From contig UQNN01000011.1 in the NCBI GenBank assembly GCA_900542445.1, positions 10,858 through 74,857 of the forward strand: DNA of 64,000 bases, read 5' to 3'. Positions within the stretch are counted from its first letter, which is position 1, and the number at the start of each line of letters is the position of its first letter. Below are positions 6,923 through 15,394 of the stretch, one piece after another. A model generated the notes under the pieces. It did no database searches. It saw only the letters and a program-made list of their open reading frames with translations, and had not been told where the DNA came from. The translations under genes were made by a program, and so were the position numbers. The stretch comes from an uncultured Eubacteriales bacterium (GTDB lineage Bacteria > Bacillota > Clostridia > Christensenellales > Aristaeellaceae).

Positions 6923-7498
6923 ATGAAGCGCGCGCGACAGGTTTTAGAGCTGTTTCTTCAATTTATGAAATTCGGTTTATTCACCTTCGGCGGCGGCTGG
7001 AGCATCATTGCCCAGATGCAGAAGCTCTATGTGGAGCAGGAGCATACCATCACGTCCGAAGAGCTGCTGGATTTGACGAGCGTGGGGCGCAGTCTGCCCG
7101 GCACGATGATCGGCAATGTGGCGATGCTCTACGGCTACCGCGTGGCGGGCATTGCGGGCAGCATGGCCTGCCTGTTCGGCATGATTCTGCCGCCGATGGC
7201 GATTTTGGCCGTCATCACCCAGTTTTATACGGCGTTCCAGAGCAACCTCTGGGTGGCGGCGGCCATGCGCGGCATCCGCGCGGCAGTGGTGCCGATCATG
7301 ATCAGCGCGGTGATCGGTATGGTGGGCAGCGCGTTCCGCTTCCCGCCGTGCTATGCGGTGATGCTGCTGGTGATTGCGCTCTATCTGTTTCTGAATGTCA
7401 ACTGCGTCTATCTGGTCGTCATCGGCGCGGTCTGCGGCCTGCTGATTGCGGAGTTCTACGAGCGGAAGGGAGCGAAGAAACATGATGGTGCTGCTTGA
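6923..7498 (+). CDS. Chromate transporter, first half-size subunit
   Basis: A 191-residue membrane protein of the CHR (ChrA) family in its short, single-domain form; two such proteins act together in place of the long fused ChrA. Recognisable are FMKFGLFTFGGGWSIIAQMQ at residues 14-33 and the LDLTSVGRSLPGTMIGNVAM motif, and about six hydrophobic segments. Family members export chromate or related oxyanions at the cytoplasmic membrane; the true substrate here is unknown. Start ATG 6923 follows AAAGGGGG. The next gene overlaps its end by 17 bp and encodes the second half, so translation is coupled. Confidence 0.88.
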   Translation: MKRARQVLELFLQFMKFGLFTFGGGWSIIAQMQKLYVEQEHTITSEELLDLTSVGRSLPGTMIGNVAMLYGYRVAGIAGSMACLFGMILPPMAILAVITQFYTAFQSNLWVAAAMRGIRAAVVPIMISAVIGMVGSAFRFPPCYAVMLLVIALYLFLNVNCVYLVVIGAVCGLLIAEFYERKGAKKHDGAA

Positions 7499-8033
7499 GC
7501 TGTTCATCAGTTTTCTGAAAATCGGCTTCACAAGCTTTGGCGGCCTTTCGATGATTCCGCTGATTACTTCAGAAATGACTTCCCACGGCTGGATGACCGC
7601 GGCGGAGGTTTCGGATATCGTGGCCATTGCGGAAATGACCCCCGGTCCGCTGGGGCTGAACTGCGCGACTTTTGCGGGCATGCGCACGGCAGGCTTTTTG
7701 GGCGCGATTGCGGCGAATCTGGGCACGCTGTCGCCCACACTGACGGTATGTCTGCTGGCATCGATCTTTTTTGAGCGCTTCCGCACGAGCAATTTCATGA
7801 CCAAGGTGATGACAGGCGTGCGCCCTGCGTGTGTCGGCATGATCTTCGGCGTGATTTTTTCCCTTTGCATGACCAATTATGCCGCGGATTTGGGCGGAAT
7901 CAGTTGGCCCGCCATTGCCATCGGCGCTGTCAGCCTGCTGCTGCTCGTGCGTTTCAAGGTCAGCATTCCGAAGGTGATCTGTCTGAGCGGCGCGCTGGGC
8001 ATTCTGCTTTTCGGCGTGCTGGGTTTGTCTTGA
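7482..8033 (+). CDS. Chromate transporter, second half-size subunit
   Basis: A 183-residue partner of the preceding protein, again one CHR domain: FLKIGFTSFGGLSMIPLI near the start, AIAEMTPGPLGLNCATFAG (the family PGP motif), and six hydrophobic segments. The start at ATG 7482 (a second ATG follows at once) has GGGAGCGAAG ahead of it inside the end of the first gene; the overlap is 17 bp. Together the two genes make the split ChrA arrangement common in Firmicutes. Confidence 0.88.
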   Translation: MMVLLELFISFLKIGFTSFGGLSMIPLITSEMTSHGWMTAAEVSDIVAIAEMTPGPLGLNCATFAGMRTAGFLGAIAANLGTLSPTLTVCLLASIFFERFRTSNFMTKVMTGVRPACVGMIFGVIFSLCMTNYAADLGGISWPAIAIGAVSLLLLVRFKVSIPKVICLSGALGILLFGVLGLS

Positions 8034-8064
8034 CGTTTTTTACACACACGATGTATTTGTATGG

Positions 8065-8093
8065 TTGCTATCCTTTTTGAAACGTGATAGACT
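8065..8093 (+). promoter_or_regulatory. Possible promoter of the EAL gene
   Basis: TTGCTA (8065-8070), 17 bp, TAGACT (8088-8093), 34 bp upstream of the proposed ATG. Confidence 0.4.
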
Positions 8094-8126
8094 TATACGC
8101 ATCAAAGTGTGGAGAATAAGGGAAAC

Positions 8127-10379
8127 ATGAATAAAAGAGAGAAAGTCAAAAAGCCCGAAGGATCAAAAACCCATCGCTTTTTATGGATCGGACTGCTCAT
8201 TTTTATAGCCCTTATTTTTGCGTGCGTCGGATTCAGTTATCGCAGCATCCGCCAGAGGCTGAACGGCGTGGCGGACGCGGCCATGATGGAAACGGCGGAT
8301 GAAAACGCGGCCATGCTTCAGATGACGCTGGAAAGCCGTTTTGAGCTGATGGACGATGTGGGCAGAAAAATTGCGGAAGATCCGGAAAGCGCGCAGGATA
8401 TTTTGACCTATCTGGGCGAGTATGCCAACGGATACGGCTTCAAGCGGCTGTGCTATATGGATGCCACGGGTTGGACGGTCTCCAGCGACGGCAAAAGCGG
8501 CGATTTTTCCTTCCGCACCTATTTTCGCCGCAGCATGGACGGACAGTACAGCATCACGGGCAAGATCAACGACCGATTGAGCCAAGGCGATCCCGTTCAT
8601 GTGATGAGCGCGCCCGTGCGCGATCCGCAGACCGGCGAGGTGATCGGCGTGGTGCTGGCGGATTATACGCCGGAAGCATTTCAAAAGATGATGGATGTGG
8701 AATCCTTCGGCGGCGAGGGACGCGGCTATATTGTGGAATCGACGGGCGATATTCTGGTCGCCTCGTCCAGCGCGAGGATTGCCGCGACGGGCAATCTGCT
8801 GGAGGAAATGACGAAGATTTCAACGACAGGCGAACAGGACGCGGAGCAGCTTCGGCAGATTCTTTCCGGCAGTCAGTCGGGGGAAAAACGTGTGTTTGGC
8901 ACGGGTGAGCTGCGTCTCAGCTGCCGCCAGATTGAAAATTATTGCGAAAACGATACTTGGTATCTGATTATGGTCATGTCTGCCGATGCGCTGTATGGCA
9001 AAATGAACGCCGTTTTTTCCGGAATCCACGAATTGCTCGGCGTGATTGTGTTGCTGTGCGTCGCGTCTGTTTTCGGCACGCTGGCGACTTACCGCCAGTA
9101 TAACGAAAGTCTGCGCCGCGTGGCGTATTCCGACATGCTGACCGGCGGAAGCAACTTCACCGATTTCCTGATGAAGGTTGACAGCGCAGAGGGCGGCTAC
9201 ATGGTTTCCAGCGACCTGGATGATTATAAGATGATGGTCGGCGTGTTCGGCGTGCAGAAAGGCGACGACATGTTGCGCGGCGTTTATGAGTGCATCAGCG
9301 GCGCGCTGAAGGAGGGCGAACCGGTCGCCCGCGTGGATGCGGATCATTTCGTTTTCTACCTGAACGAGCGTCAGCGCTCGGTTGTGCTGGAGCGTCTGCG
9401 TCAGATTGAGCGCGGCATCCGCCGCCTGTCGGATAAGATGGGCGTGCTGCATGTCGTGCCGCGCTTCGGCGTGTATGCCATGCGTCCGGAAGAGGATGTC
9501 CGCCGCGCATGCGAACTGTCCAATCTGGCGCTGGGCGCGGCAGGAGGCAGCGGCGACAACGCCGTCGCGTTCTATCAGGATGTGGATCAGAACGCGTTCT
9601 TTGAGAGCATGCAGATAGAGGATCGCTTTGACGCGGCCATCGCCGGCCATCAGTTCAAGGCCTATTATCAGCCCAAGTGCAATCCCAAATCCGGCGAGAT
9701 TGTCGGCGCGGAAGCGCTTGTCCGCTGGGTGCAGGAGGACGGCAGCATGATCCCGCCCGCGCGCTTCATCCCGCTGTTTGAAAAGAATGGCGCGATCGGC
9801 AAGCTGGATGAATATATGTTCACCTGCGTCTGCGCGCAGTTGAGCCAGTGGCGGCAGGAGGGTGTGGAGCTGCGCCCGGTGTCGGTCAACCTGTCGCGCG
9901 CGTCGCTTTGCCGTCAGGGCGTGGCGCTGACCTACAAGCGCATTCTGGAAGGATACGGCCTGTCCACATGGATGGTGCCGCTGGAGGTTACGGAAAGCAC
10001 CATGATCTCCGACGAGGCCGTCATCTCCGTTTTGCAGGAGTTCTATCGTTACGGTTTCCGAATTGAAATCGACGACTTCGGCAAGGAAAAATCCACCCTG
10101 CCGATGCTCAAACTGCCGTTTGTGGATACGGTCAAGCTGGACAAGAGCCTGATTGATTGCATCGGCGACCGCAAGGGTGAAATCATGCTCCGGCAGGTCG
10201 TGCGCCTGTGCTATGAGCTGGGGCTGTATACCACCGCCGAGGGCGTGGAAGCCGAGGATCAGGTGGATTTCCTGCGCGCGCTGGATTGCACGGATATTCA
10301 GGGCTACTTCTTCTCGCCGACGCTTCCGGTCGAAAAATATACCGAGAAGCTCCGGGCGCAGGGCCAGAAACGGACTTGA
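8127..10379 (+). CDS. Membrane Cache/degenerate GGDEF/EAL cyclic-di-GMP phosphodiesterase
   Basis: A 750-residue signalling protein. A membrane anchor (about residues 20-40) and a second one (about 300-325) enclose an extracytoplasmic Cache-type sensor region. The following GGDEF domain keeps the fold (LTGGSNFTDFL, DLDDYKMM) but its active-site loop reads VARVDADHF near residue 400, so it is not a cyclase. The EAL domain from about 500 has EALVRW (near 528), the Mg-site run EIDDFG, KLDKS, and EGVE followed by QGYFFSP, i.e. the catalytic residues for hydrolysing cyclic di-GMP. The likely role is ligand-controlled lowering of this second messenger. ATG 8127 follows AAGGGA; an in-frame GTG at 8109 is a less likely start. 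Its stop codon overlaps the leuS promoter. Confidence 0.9.
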   Translation: MNKREKVKKPEGSKTHRFLWIGLLIFIALIFACVGFSYRSIRQRLNGVADAAMMETADENAAMLQMTLESRFELMDDVGRKIAEDPESAQDILTYLGEYANGYGFKRLCYMDATGWTVSSDGKSGDFSFRTYFRRSMDGQYSITGKINDRLSQGDPVHVMSAPVRDPQTGEVIGVVLADYTPEAFQKMMDVESFGGEGRGYIVESTGDILVASSSARIAATGNLLEEMTKISTTGEQDAEQLRQILSGSQSGEKRVFGTGELRLSCRQIENYCENDTWYLIMVMSADALYGKMNAVFSGIHELLGVIVLLCVASVFGTLATYRQYNESLRRVAYSDMLTGGSNFTDFLMKVDSAEGGYMVSSDLDDYKMMVGVFGVQKGDDMLRGVYECISGALKEGEPVARVDADHFVFYLNERQRSVVLERLRQIERGIRRLSDKMGVLHVVPRFGVYAMRPEEDVRRACELSNLALGAAGGSGDNAVAFYQDVDQNAFFESMQIEDRFDAAIAGHQFKAYYQPKCNPKSGEIVGAEALVRWVQEDGSMIPPARFIPLFEKNGAIGKLDEYMFTCVCAQLSQWRQEGVELRPVSVNLSRASLCRQGVALTYKRILEGYGLSTWMVPLEVTESTMISDEAVISVLQEFYRYGFRIEIDDFGKEKSTLPMLKLPFVDTVKLDKSLIDCIGDRKGEIMLRQVVRLCYELGLYTTAEGVEAEDQVDFLRALDCTDIQGYFFSPTLPVEKYTEKLRAQGQKRT

Positions 10380-10404
10380 CATTTTCGCCCGCGTTGGCTA
10401 CAAT
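10376..10404 (+). promoter_or_regulatory. leuS promoter, overlapping the preceding stop codon
   Basis: TTGACA (10376-10381), exactly 17 bp, TACAAT (10399-10404). The -35 hexamer contains the TGA stop of the EAL gene (10377-10379). Confidence 0.85.
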
Positions 10405-10432
10405 AAAAGGCGTTTCACAGACGGCTTCGGCC

Positions 10433-10697
10433 GGATGATTAAATGCGATGATGGGAATCAGCGCGCAAAGGCGTCCTCAGAGAGTCGGCGGTGCGGTGCG
10501 AGCCGATGGGCCGAAGCGCGGCTTTTCTCCTCCCGGAGCATCGTGGGCGAAAGCAGTAACCCGCGACGGCTCAGCCCCGTGACAGGCTTCGGCTTCTTAG
10601 CCGCTGAGGGCTGCTTTTTGCAGCTGAATCAGGGTGGTACCGCGCTTTCGGGCGCCCCTGTGCATGATTGCCATGCGTGCAGGGGCGCTTTTTTCGT
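10433..10697 (+). promoter_or_regulatory. T-box riboswitch leader of leuS
   Basis: The ~260-nt leader before leuS has a long Stem I-like region (with GAGAGTC near 10479 and GTGCGAGCCGATG near 10495), a CTC trinucleotide near 10528 that would be a leucine specifier, and the conserved T-box AGGGTGGTACCGCG (10631-10644) that pairs with the uncharged tRNA acceptor end. It is followed by the terminator GCGCCCCTG (10652-10660) / CAGGGGCGC (10680-10688) and TTTTTT. Uncharged tRNA-Leu should stabilise the antiterminator and switch leuS on. The T-box and terminator are certain; the specifier position is my best reading. Confidence 0.9.
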
Positions 10698-10797
10698 GCT
10701 TGAAAAACGGTGCAGTTTGGCCACGCGTGGAGAACCTGTTTTTTCGCCGATTGTGGCGGAAGTGAATGCGGCCTCAGGCCGCAAGGAGGAAGAAACC

Positions 10798-13209
10798 ATG
10801 AGCAAAGCTTACAATCCCGATGAGATTGAGCTGAAATGGCAAAAGAAGTGGGAAGAGGCCCATTGCTTTGAGGCGGAAGCCAGCCATGAGAAGCCGAAAT
10901 TCTACGCGCTGATCGAGTTCCCGTATCCTTCCGGCGCGGGCCTGCACGTCGGCCATCCGCGCAGCAACACGGCGATGGATATCATCGCCCGCAAGCGCCG
11001 CATGGAAGGCTATAACGTGCTGTTTCCCATCGGCTGGGACGCGTTCGGCCTGCCGACCGAGAACTACGCCATCAAGAACCACGTCCATCCTGCCGGCGTG
11101 ACGAAGAAAAACATCGATCACTTCCGTGAGCAGCTCAAGCGCATCGGCTTCTCCTTCGACTGGACGCGCGAGGTCAACACCACCGATCCGAACTACTTTA
11201 AGTGGACGCAGTGGATTTTCCTTCAGCTCTACAAGAAGGGACTCGCCTATAAGACCGAAATGCCGGTCAACTGGTGCCCCAGCTGCAAGTGCGGCCTGGC
11301 CAACGAAGAGGTTGTCGCCGGTAAGTGCGAGCGCTGCGGCGCGGAAGTCATCCGCCGCGTGAAGAGCCAGTGGATGCTCAAGATCACCGCGTATGCCCAA
11401 AAGCTGCTCGACGGCCTTGACGATGTGGATTTCATCGACAAGGTGAAGGTGCAGCAGCGCAACTGGATCGGCCGCAGCGAAGGCGCGGAGGTCGATTTCG
11501 CCATCAAGGATACCGACGAGAAGCTCCGCGTCTATACCACCCGTCCGGATACCCTCTTCGGCGCGACCTACATGGTCGTTGCGCCGGAACATGCGACCGT
11601 CGATAAGCTCAAGGATCGCATCACCAACTGGGACGAGGTTGTCGCCTATCGCGAGGCCGCCGCGCGCAAGAGCGATTTTGAGCGCACCGAGCTGAGCAAG
11701 GAGAAGACCGGCGTGGAACTGAAGGGCATCGAGGCCATCGACCCTGTCAACGGCCATGAAATCCCGGTGTTCATCTCTGACTACGTGCTGGCGACTTACG
11801 GCACGGGCGCGATTATGGCCGTTCCGGCGCACGACACGCGCGACTGGGATTTCGCCAAGAAGTTCGGCCTGCCGATTATCGAAGTCGTCGCGGGCGGCGA
11901 GGATGTGCAGAAAGCGGCCTATACCGATGTGGAAGACGGCGTGCTCTGCAACAGCGGGTTCCTCAATGGCCTGAGCGTGGCGCAGGCGAAAAAGACCATC
12001 ATCGACTGGCTGGTAGAGCATAAGGTCGGCGAGCGCAAGGTCAATTACAAGCTGCGCGACTGGGTCTTCTCCCGTCAGCGTTACTGGGGCGAGCCGATTC
12101 CGCTGGTCAAGTGCGAAAAATGCGGCTGGGTGCCCGTTCCGGAAGATCAGCTCCCGGTGCTCCTGCCGGAGGTGGACAACTACGAGCCGACCGATTCCGG
12201 CGAAAGCCCGCTTTCCAAGATGGAGAGCTGGGTGAATACCACCTGCCCGTGCTGCGGCGGCCCGGCCAAACGCGAGACGGATACCATGCCCCAGTGGGCG
12301 GGATCTTCCTGGTATTTCCTGCGCTATGCCGATCCGCATTGCGATACCGCGCTGGCGCGCTGGGACGAGCTGAAATACTGGATGCCCGTCGATTGGTACA
12401 ACGGCGGCATGGAGCATACCACGCTGCACCTGCTGTATTCCCGCTTCTGGAACCTGTTTCTCTATGATATCGGCGCGATTCCGAACAAGGAAGCCTACAA
12501 CAAGCGTACCAGCCACGGCATGATTCTCGGCGCGAACGGCGAGAAGATGAGCAAGTCCCGCGGCAACGTCATCAATCCGGACGACACCATCGCCGAAATC
12601 GGCGCGGACGCGTTCCGTATGTATGAGATGTTCATGGGCGCGTTCGATCAGGCGATTCCGTGGTCTACCGAGGGCGCGCGCGGCTGCCGCCGCTTCATTG
12701 AGCGCGTCTGGCGTTTGCAGGATATGCTGACCGCCGACGAGGGCGTGCGGCACGACATGGAAGCGCCTGTCAACGCGATGATCAAGAAGGTCTCCGAGGA
12801 CTACGAGCGCATGAAGTACAACACCGCCATCGCGGCGATGATGTCCTATGTCAACGAGATTTATACCCGCGGCAGCCTGACGCGCGGCGAGCTGCGCGCC
12901 CTGCTGCTGTGCCTGAACCCGGTGTCTCCGCACGTGACGGAGGAAATGTGGGAGATCTGCGGCTTCGGTGAGCCGATCTACAAGCAGAGCTGGCCGACCT
13001 ACGACGAGACGAAGCTCGTCGCGGACGAGGTGGAAATCGCCGTGCAGATCAAGGGCAAGGTGCGTGGCCGTATCATGGTGCCCGCCACGTTGGGCAAGGA
13101 CGACGGCGAGAAGCTGCTGGAAAACGAAACCGTCAAGAAGCTCGTCGGCGACGCGCAGGTGAAGAAGATCATCTTCGTGCCGGGCCGCCTGCTGAATATT
13201 GTGTGCTGA
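10798..13209 (+). CDS. leuS: Leucyl-tRNA synthetase
   Basis: An 803-residue class I aminoacyl-tRNA synthetase charging tRNA-Leu in the cytosol, normal length for the bacterial enzyme. The HIGH-type motif is HVGH (about residue 49, in PYPSGAGLHVGHPR), the zinc/insert cysteines CPSC...CERCG follow near 160-180, an editing (CP1) domain with TRPDTLFGATYMVV lies in the middle, and KMSKS (GEKMSKSRGN) is near residue 582, followed by the anticodon-binding domain. The ATG at 10798 has AAGGAGGA at 10782-10789. The open frame extends far upstream through the T-box leader but that part is not coding. Expression is governed by the T-box. Confidence 0.97.
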   Translation: MSKAYNPDEIELKWQKKWEEAHCFEAEASHEKPKFYALIEFPYPSGAGLHVGHPRSNTAMDIIARKRRMEGYNVLFPIGWDAFGLPTENYAIKNHVHPAGVTKKNIDHFREQLKRIGFSFDWTREVNTTDPNYFKWTQWIFLQLYKKGLAYKTEMPVNWCPSCKCGLANEEVVAGKCERCGAEVIRRVKSQWMLKITAYAQKLLDGLDDVDFIDKVKVQQRNWIGRSEGAEVDFAIKDTDEKLRVYTTRPDTLFGATYMVVAPEHATVDKLKDRITNWDEVVAYREAAARKSDFERTELSKEKTGVELKGIEAIDPVNGHEIPVFISDYVLATYGTGAIMAVPAHDTRDWDFAKKFGLPIIEVVAGGEDVQKAAYTDVEDGVLCNSGFLNGLSVAQAKKTIIDWLVEHKVGERKVNYKLRDWVFSRQRYWGEPIPLVKCEKCGWVPVPEDQLPVLLPEVDNYEPTDSGESPLSKMESWVNTTCPCCGGPAKRETDTMPQWAGSSWYFLRYADPHCDTALARWDELKYWMPVDWYNGGMEHTTLHLLYSRFWNLFLYDIGAIPNKEAYNKRTSHGMILGANGEKMSKSRGNVINPDDTIAEIGADAFRMYEMFMGAFDQAIPWSTEGARGCRRFIERVWRLQDMLTADEGVRHDMEAPVNAMIKKVSEDYERMKYNTAIAAMMSYVNEIYTRGSLTRGELRALLLCLNPVSPHVTEEMWEICGFGEPIYKQSWPTYDETKLVADEVEIAVQIKGKVRGRIMVPATLGKDDGEKLLENETVKKLVGDAQVKKIIFVPGRLLNIVC

Positions 13210-13227
13210 AAAAATAGATAAAGAACG

Positions 13228-13268
13228 TTGCCGCCGCACGGGATAAAAGCCGTGCGGCGGCAATATAT
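13228..13268. terminator. Bidirectional terminator between leuS and the BlaR1-like gene
   Basis: TTGCCGCCGCACGG (13228-13241) and its exact complement (13250-13263) form a 14-bp stem with an 8-nt loop; AT-rich and T-rich sequence follows on the plus side. It sits between two converging genes. Confidence 0.85.
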
Positions 13269-13278
13269 ATTTCGTTTT

Positions 13279-14898
13279 TTACTTATTTCCCCCGTTCTCT
13301 TCCGTGCCCTGCGTCCCAAAGCAAACCGGACATGCGCTCAGCAGGCTGTACGGGCTTTGATCGAGCAGGTCGGCGGAAAATGTTTCCAGCGCATTGCGGG
13401 CGCTTTCGGGAATGGCGGTGCAATCGGGGGTGGAGTGGAAGACCCTACCGCCGTCCTTTTCCAGATAGAGGGTTGTGTCCGCATCAATCATCAGGGTGGA
13501 TTCGTTGTGTGAAGCGACAGAATCCGGCACTTGGGAAATGACGATGTCCGTTCCTTCGCTCAGGGAGCCGAAGGGCTTGGATATCTTCACGCCGCGTTTG
13601 AGTTCGGCCAGCATTTCTTCATAGACGGCCATGGTTTCCTCAACTTTTTCCTGCGTCCAGGTGAACCAGCCGTCGGTGCTTGTGTAGCCGCGTTCACCTG
13701 TTTGAGCCATCTCTTCAAGGTCTTTGCGCGTCTGCGCCATATAGTTTTCAAATTCGTCAACTGTCCACCACTCGATAGGCAGGACGTCGGATTCGGAAGT
13801 GGACGTTTCTTCGTTATAAACGACGTAGCTGTACGCAGAATCCTCCGCAGTGTCGGTAGAAAGGACGAGCGAGTCCTCCGACGAAACAAACGCGTCCTCC
13901 CGCATAACGAGCGCATCTTCCGCCTTGACGATGAAAACCTTGTCGTCCGCGCAGGCGGGCACGGCGGAAATCATCGCGAAGCAGGAGGCGGCGACCAGCG
14001 AACCGGCGACCAGACGGGTCAGCAGCGTGTTTTTCCTGATGTTTTTCATGGCAAAAATCCTCTCTTCAATACCTGTCATGCGGAAGCAGCTCATCGTCGG
14101 CGCGGCGGAACGCGCGGCCTCCATCTCCAGCAGCGTGAGCGCATAGGCCCGCTTGGAGGATGTGGCGCACTGCGACAGCACGCGCTCGTCGCAGAGCAGC
14201 TCCATGTCTCGATTGACGAGGAGGAACAGAAGGAATACCGCCGGGTTGAACCAGTGCAGACAAAGCGCTGCGAGCACCAGCAGCTTGCGCCACGCATCCA
14301 GCGCGCGGATGTGCATCATTTCGTGTTCCAGCACGAAAAGCAGGCCGTCCCGATTCATGCCCTTGGGCAGGAGGATGACCGGATGCAGCAGGCCGTAGGA
14401 AAGCGGCGACGCAATGCGGCTGCTCAAGCGGATCTGCACGCGGCGGCGGATCGGATGCGCTTGCAGAAACGCCGCGCATCGCGGGTCGTCGTCCGGCAGG
14501 GATTGCGCAAACGCGCGCGTGCTGCGGATGTGGGCGGCGATGAAATACAGCGCCAAACCCAGCGCGACAGCCACCCAGATCACCAGCAAAGCGACGCGAA
14601 CCGTTTCGGATAGTTGAAACCCGGTTTCGGTCGTGCTGGAAAGCGCCTGCACGTCAACCATGTCGGCGGTTACCGTCTCTGCCTGCAAGGGCTGAACAAA
14701 CGCAGATGTTTGCACATAGGCAGCAAAAGCTCCGTCTGTGCGCGGCAGGCCGACGGGAATCAGCAGGCGCAGCACAGCGATATCCCACAGCGCGATATAC
14801 ATGCGCCGTGGAAGACGGCTGCCTGCAAAACGCCGCACCAGCGCCGTCAGAAGAATGAGCGCGCCTGCGGCGAGGCTGGAGGAAAGAAAGGTCATCAT
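13279..14898 (-). CDS. BlaR1/MecR1-type M56 membrane metalloprotease sensor
   Basis: A 539-residue membrane protein of the M56 peptidase family. N-terminal hydrophobic helices (residues 5-60 and 105-130) flank the zinc protease domain, with the HEMMH motif near residue 193 and the downstream NRDMELLCDERVL stretch supplying the third ligand region. One more membrane helix (TRLVAGSLVAASCFAMISAV) leads to an outer C-terminal part. That part is not a penicillin-binding domain as in true BlaR1: it contains three near-repeats of E-D-A/S-L/F-V and then an unknown domain ending in a C-x2-C. On sensing its signal the protease is expected to trigger loss of the BlaI-like repressor encoded 13 bp upstream. 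The signal is unknown. Confidence 0.85.
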   Translation of the reverse strand: MMTFLSSSLAAGALILLTALVRRFAGSRLPRRMYIALWDIAVLRLLIPVGLPRTDGAFAAYVQTSAFVQPLQAETVTADMVDVQALSSTTETGFQLSETVRVALLVIWVAVALGLALYFIAAHIRSTRAFAQSLPDDDPRCAAFLQAHPIRRRVQIRLSSRIASPLSYGLLHPVILLPKGMNRDGLLFVLEHEMMHIRALDAWRKLLVLAALCLHWFNPAVFLLFLLVNRDMELLCDERVLSQCATSSKRAYALTLLEMEAARSAAPTMSCFRMTGIEERIFAMKNIRKNTLLTRLVAGSLVAASCFAMISAVPACADDKVFIVKAEDALVMREDAFVSSEDSLVLSTDTAEDSAYSYVVYNEETSTSESDVLPIEWWTVDEFENYMAQTRKDLEEMAQTGERGYTSTDGWFTWTQEKVEETMAVYEEMLAELKRGVKISKPFGSLSEGTDIVISQVPDSVASHNESTLMIDADTTLYLEKDGGRVFHSTPDCTAIPESARNALETFSADLLDQSPYSLLSACPVCFGTQGTEENGGNK

Positions 14899-14911
14899 GA
14901 TTGCCCTGCTT

Positions 14912-15280
14912 TCAGTCGTCCATGTCGTCGATGAGGGTGCGCAGCTTTTGCAGCTGTTCGGCGCTGACGCGTTTGCCGCCGACCAGCGCGGCGAAAAGCT
15001 TGTCCGCCGAACCGTCGAACACCTTATCGATTAGCTCCTGCGTCTCTTCCTCCTGCACCTGCTGCTTGGAAACCAGCGCGTGGCACAGGAAGCCCGGCTC
15101 GATACGCTCAATCGCGTTTTTGGCGATGCAGCGCTTGATGAGGGTGTAGGTGGTATTCACGTTCCATCCGATGGACTCGGTCAGGATGGCGGCGATCTGC
15201 CGCGCGGGCATGTCGCCGTTTGTCCAGAGAACGTCCATCACTTTCAGCTCGGAATCGAATAGTTTCATGGGTGCATACAC
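14912..15280 (-). CDS. BlaI/MecI/CopY-family transcriptional repressor
   Basis: A 122-residue winged-helix repressor. The DNA-binding part is LFDSELKVMDVLWTNGDMPARQIAAIL, then NVNTTYTLIKRCIAKNAIERIEPGF; the C-terminal helices (EEETQELIDKVFDGSADKLFAALV) form the dimer and contain the region cleaved in family members. It lies 13 bp upstream of its protease partner, the standard blaI-blaR1 order. Two in-frame ATGs, 15280 and 15268, compete: AAGGAG is very close to the first and somewhat distant from the second. The promoter and a palindrome just upstream suggest self-repression. Confidence 0.9.
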   Translation of the reverse strand: MYAPMKLFDSELKVMDVLWTNGDMPARQIAAILTESIGWNVNTTYTLIKRCIAKNAIERIEPGFLCHALVSKQQVQEEETQELIDKVFDGSADKLFAALVGGKRVSAEQLQKLRTLIDDMDD

Positions 15281-15302
15281 TCCTTTGTACGATCGTGACT
15301 CT

Positions 15303-15349
15303 ATACTACAACAGTCTTATCAAAATGTCAATACTACTGGAGTCGTATT
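15303..15349 (-). promoter_or_regulatory. Promoter and candidate operator of the BlaI-like gene
   Basis: On the minus strand TTGACA (15331-15326), 17 bp, TAGTAT (15308-15303). The 20-bp segment 15330-15349 is an imperfect palindrome (AATACTACTG / GAGTCGTATT, 8 of 10 pairs) touching the -35 box, and ATACTAC recurs over the -10 box (15303-15309 and 15331-15337). This fits repressor sites over both promoter boxes. Confidence 0.65.
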
Positions 15350-15360
15350 TTGGAATAAAA

Positions 15361-15386
15361 GAATGGGCTGCAGCGGCAGCCCCAAA
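15361..15386 (-). terminator. Probable terminator after sdaAA
   Basis: GGGCTG/CAGCCC stem read on the minus strand, followed by ATTCTTTTATT. It falls just beyond the sdaAA stop codon. Confidence 0.5.
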
Positions 15387-15394
15387 AAATCAGT

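Noticed and set aside
10774..13263. 829-residue open frame antisense to leuS
   Set aside because: Composition-driven shadow; leuS is unambiguous and the antisense protein shows no domain pattern.
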